A stretch of DNA of 23,717 nt from Chloroflexota bacterium (lineage in GTDB: Bacteria > Chloroflexota > Dehalococcoidia > SZUA-161 > JAUWZY01): assembly GCA_030615045.1 (NCBI GenBank), contig JAUWZY010000002.1, positions 1 through 23,717 of the forward strand, given 5' to 3'. The notes below the pieces were generated by a model. The model made no database searches, was not told where the DNA came from, and saw nothing but the letters and a program-made list of their open reading frames with translations. A program made the position numbers and the translations under genes. The number at the start of each line of letters is the position of its first letter. Within the stretch, counting starts at the first letter, position 1. Positions 23,482 through 23,717 of the stretch are shown piece after piece.

Positions 23482-23717
23482 ATGATGTTTACCGGCAAAA
23501 CGGTTGTTTTAGGGGTCACAGGCAGCATCGCGGCATATAAGGCCGTGGACCTCGCCAGCAAGCTCACCCAGGCGGGGATCAGCGTTGATGTGGTCATGAC
23601 CGAAGCTGCTACCGAGTTTGTCACCCCGCTCACCTTTCGCAGTATCACCCGTAGACCCGTGGCCGTTGACATGTTCGCCCCGGTTGCTGAGTTTAAGCCC
23701 GAGCATGTGGCACTGGC
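23482..23717 (+). CDS. coaBC: phosphopantothenoylcysteine decarboxylase/synthetase CoaBC, N-terminal part
   Basis: Runs off the right edge. The visible 78 residues are the flavoprotein (CoaC) start: GKTVVLGVTGSIAAYKAVDLASKL, then VVMTEAATEFVTPLTFRSIT and FKPEHVAL. This matches the conserved CoaBC/Dfp N-terminus. Two adjacent ATG codons (23482 and 23485) follow AGGAGG at 23475-23480. The second has the better spacing (four bases), the first only one. CoaBC makes phosphopantetheine from phosphopantothenate, the step after CoaX, so the two genes form a short CoA cassette. Confidence 0.9.
   Translation, partial: MMFTGKTVVLGVTGSIAAYKAVDLASKLTQAGISVDVVMTEAATEFVTPLTFRSITRRPVAVDMFAPVAEFKPEHVAL

Noticed and set aside
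1..23717. CRISPR arrays, tRNA or rRNA genes, insertion sequences
   Set aside because: No regularly spaced repeats, cloverleaf-like sequences, conserved rRNA blocks or transposase-like proteins were seen on either strand.

Overview
The window is a dense bacterial chromosome segment of housekeeping and accessory genes, with no rRNA, tRNA, CRISPR array or insertion sequence that I can see. It is moderately GC-rich by eye, with very short intergenic gaps and frequent GTG/TTG starts. The gene content (rpsO-pnp-dapB-asd-dapA, prs-secA, a SecA with a SEC-C zinc tail, tandem DegV proteins, lar genes, a divergent ATP-PEPCK) suggests an anaerobe, possibly Chloroflexota of the Dehalococcoidia type. That placement is inference from gene content, not from a marker tree.

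Layout. Positions 1-5221 are one minus-strand operon, rpsO > pnp > dapB > asd > dapA: ribosomal protein S15, PNPase and three lysine/diaminopimelate genes, tightly packed with translational coupling. A 132-bp divergent region (5222-5353) carries a minus-strand promoter for rpsO and a plus-strand promoter/operator for a PadR regulator. Everything rightwards is on the plus strand. 5354-7138 holds PadR, a HAAS-type membrane protein, a small two-helix membrane protein and a terminator. 7154-8892 holds two tandem DegV lipid-binding proteins. 8947-10245 holds a divergent PlsY-like membrane protein and a P-loop kinase. 10320-13848 is prs-secA behind its own promoter. 13869-14648 is an AT-rich orphan DpnII/MboI-like nuclease. 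14671-17117 is DNA polymerase X, split by an amber codon between its polymerase and PHP halves, plus a conserved-looking unknown. 17131-18558 is a B12-binding-type radical SAM enzyme. 18582-21014 holds larB, an unknown gene and larC (nickel-pincer nucleotide cofactor synthesis). 21062-22660 is a divergent PEP carboxykinase. 22700-23717 is coaX (frameshifted) followed by the start of coaBC, two steps of coenzyme A synthesis.

Most notable signals: (i) polX is interrupted by a TAG where a Glu codon (GAG) is expected, with the PHP domain continuing in frame; (ii) coaX carries an apparent one-base loss; (iii) larB has no canonical start at its Shine-Dalgarno, only ATC; (iv) a ten-G run near the end of pnp could, by a one-base slip, fuse PNPase to DapB; (v) a compact PadR control site in which -10, operator and Shine-Dalgarno overlap; (vi) an orphan PD-(D/E)XK nuclease and a degenerate nuclease-like protein set between larB and larC. 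I see no clear new multi-gene defence or biosynthetic system; the lesions and small unknowns are the best leads.
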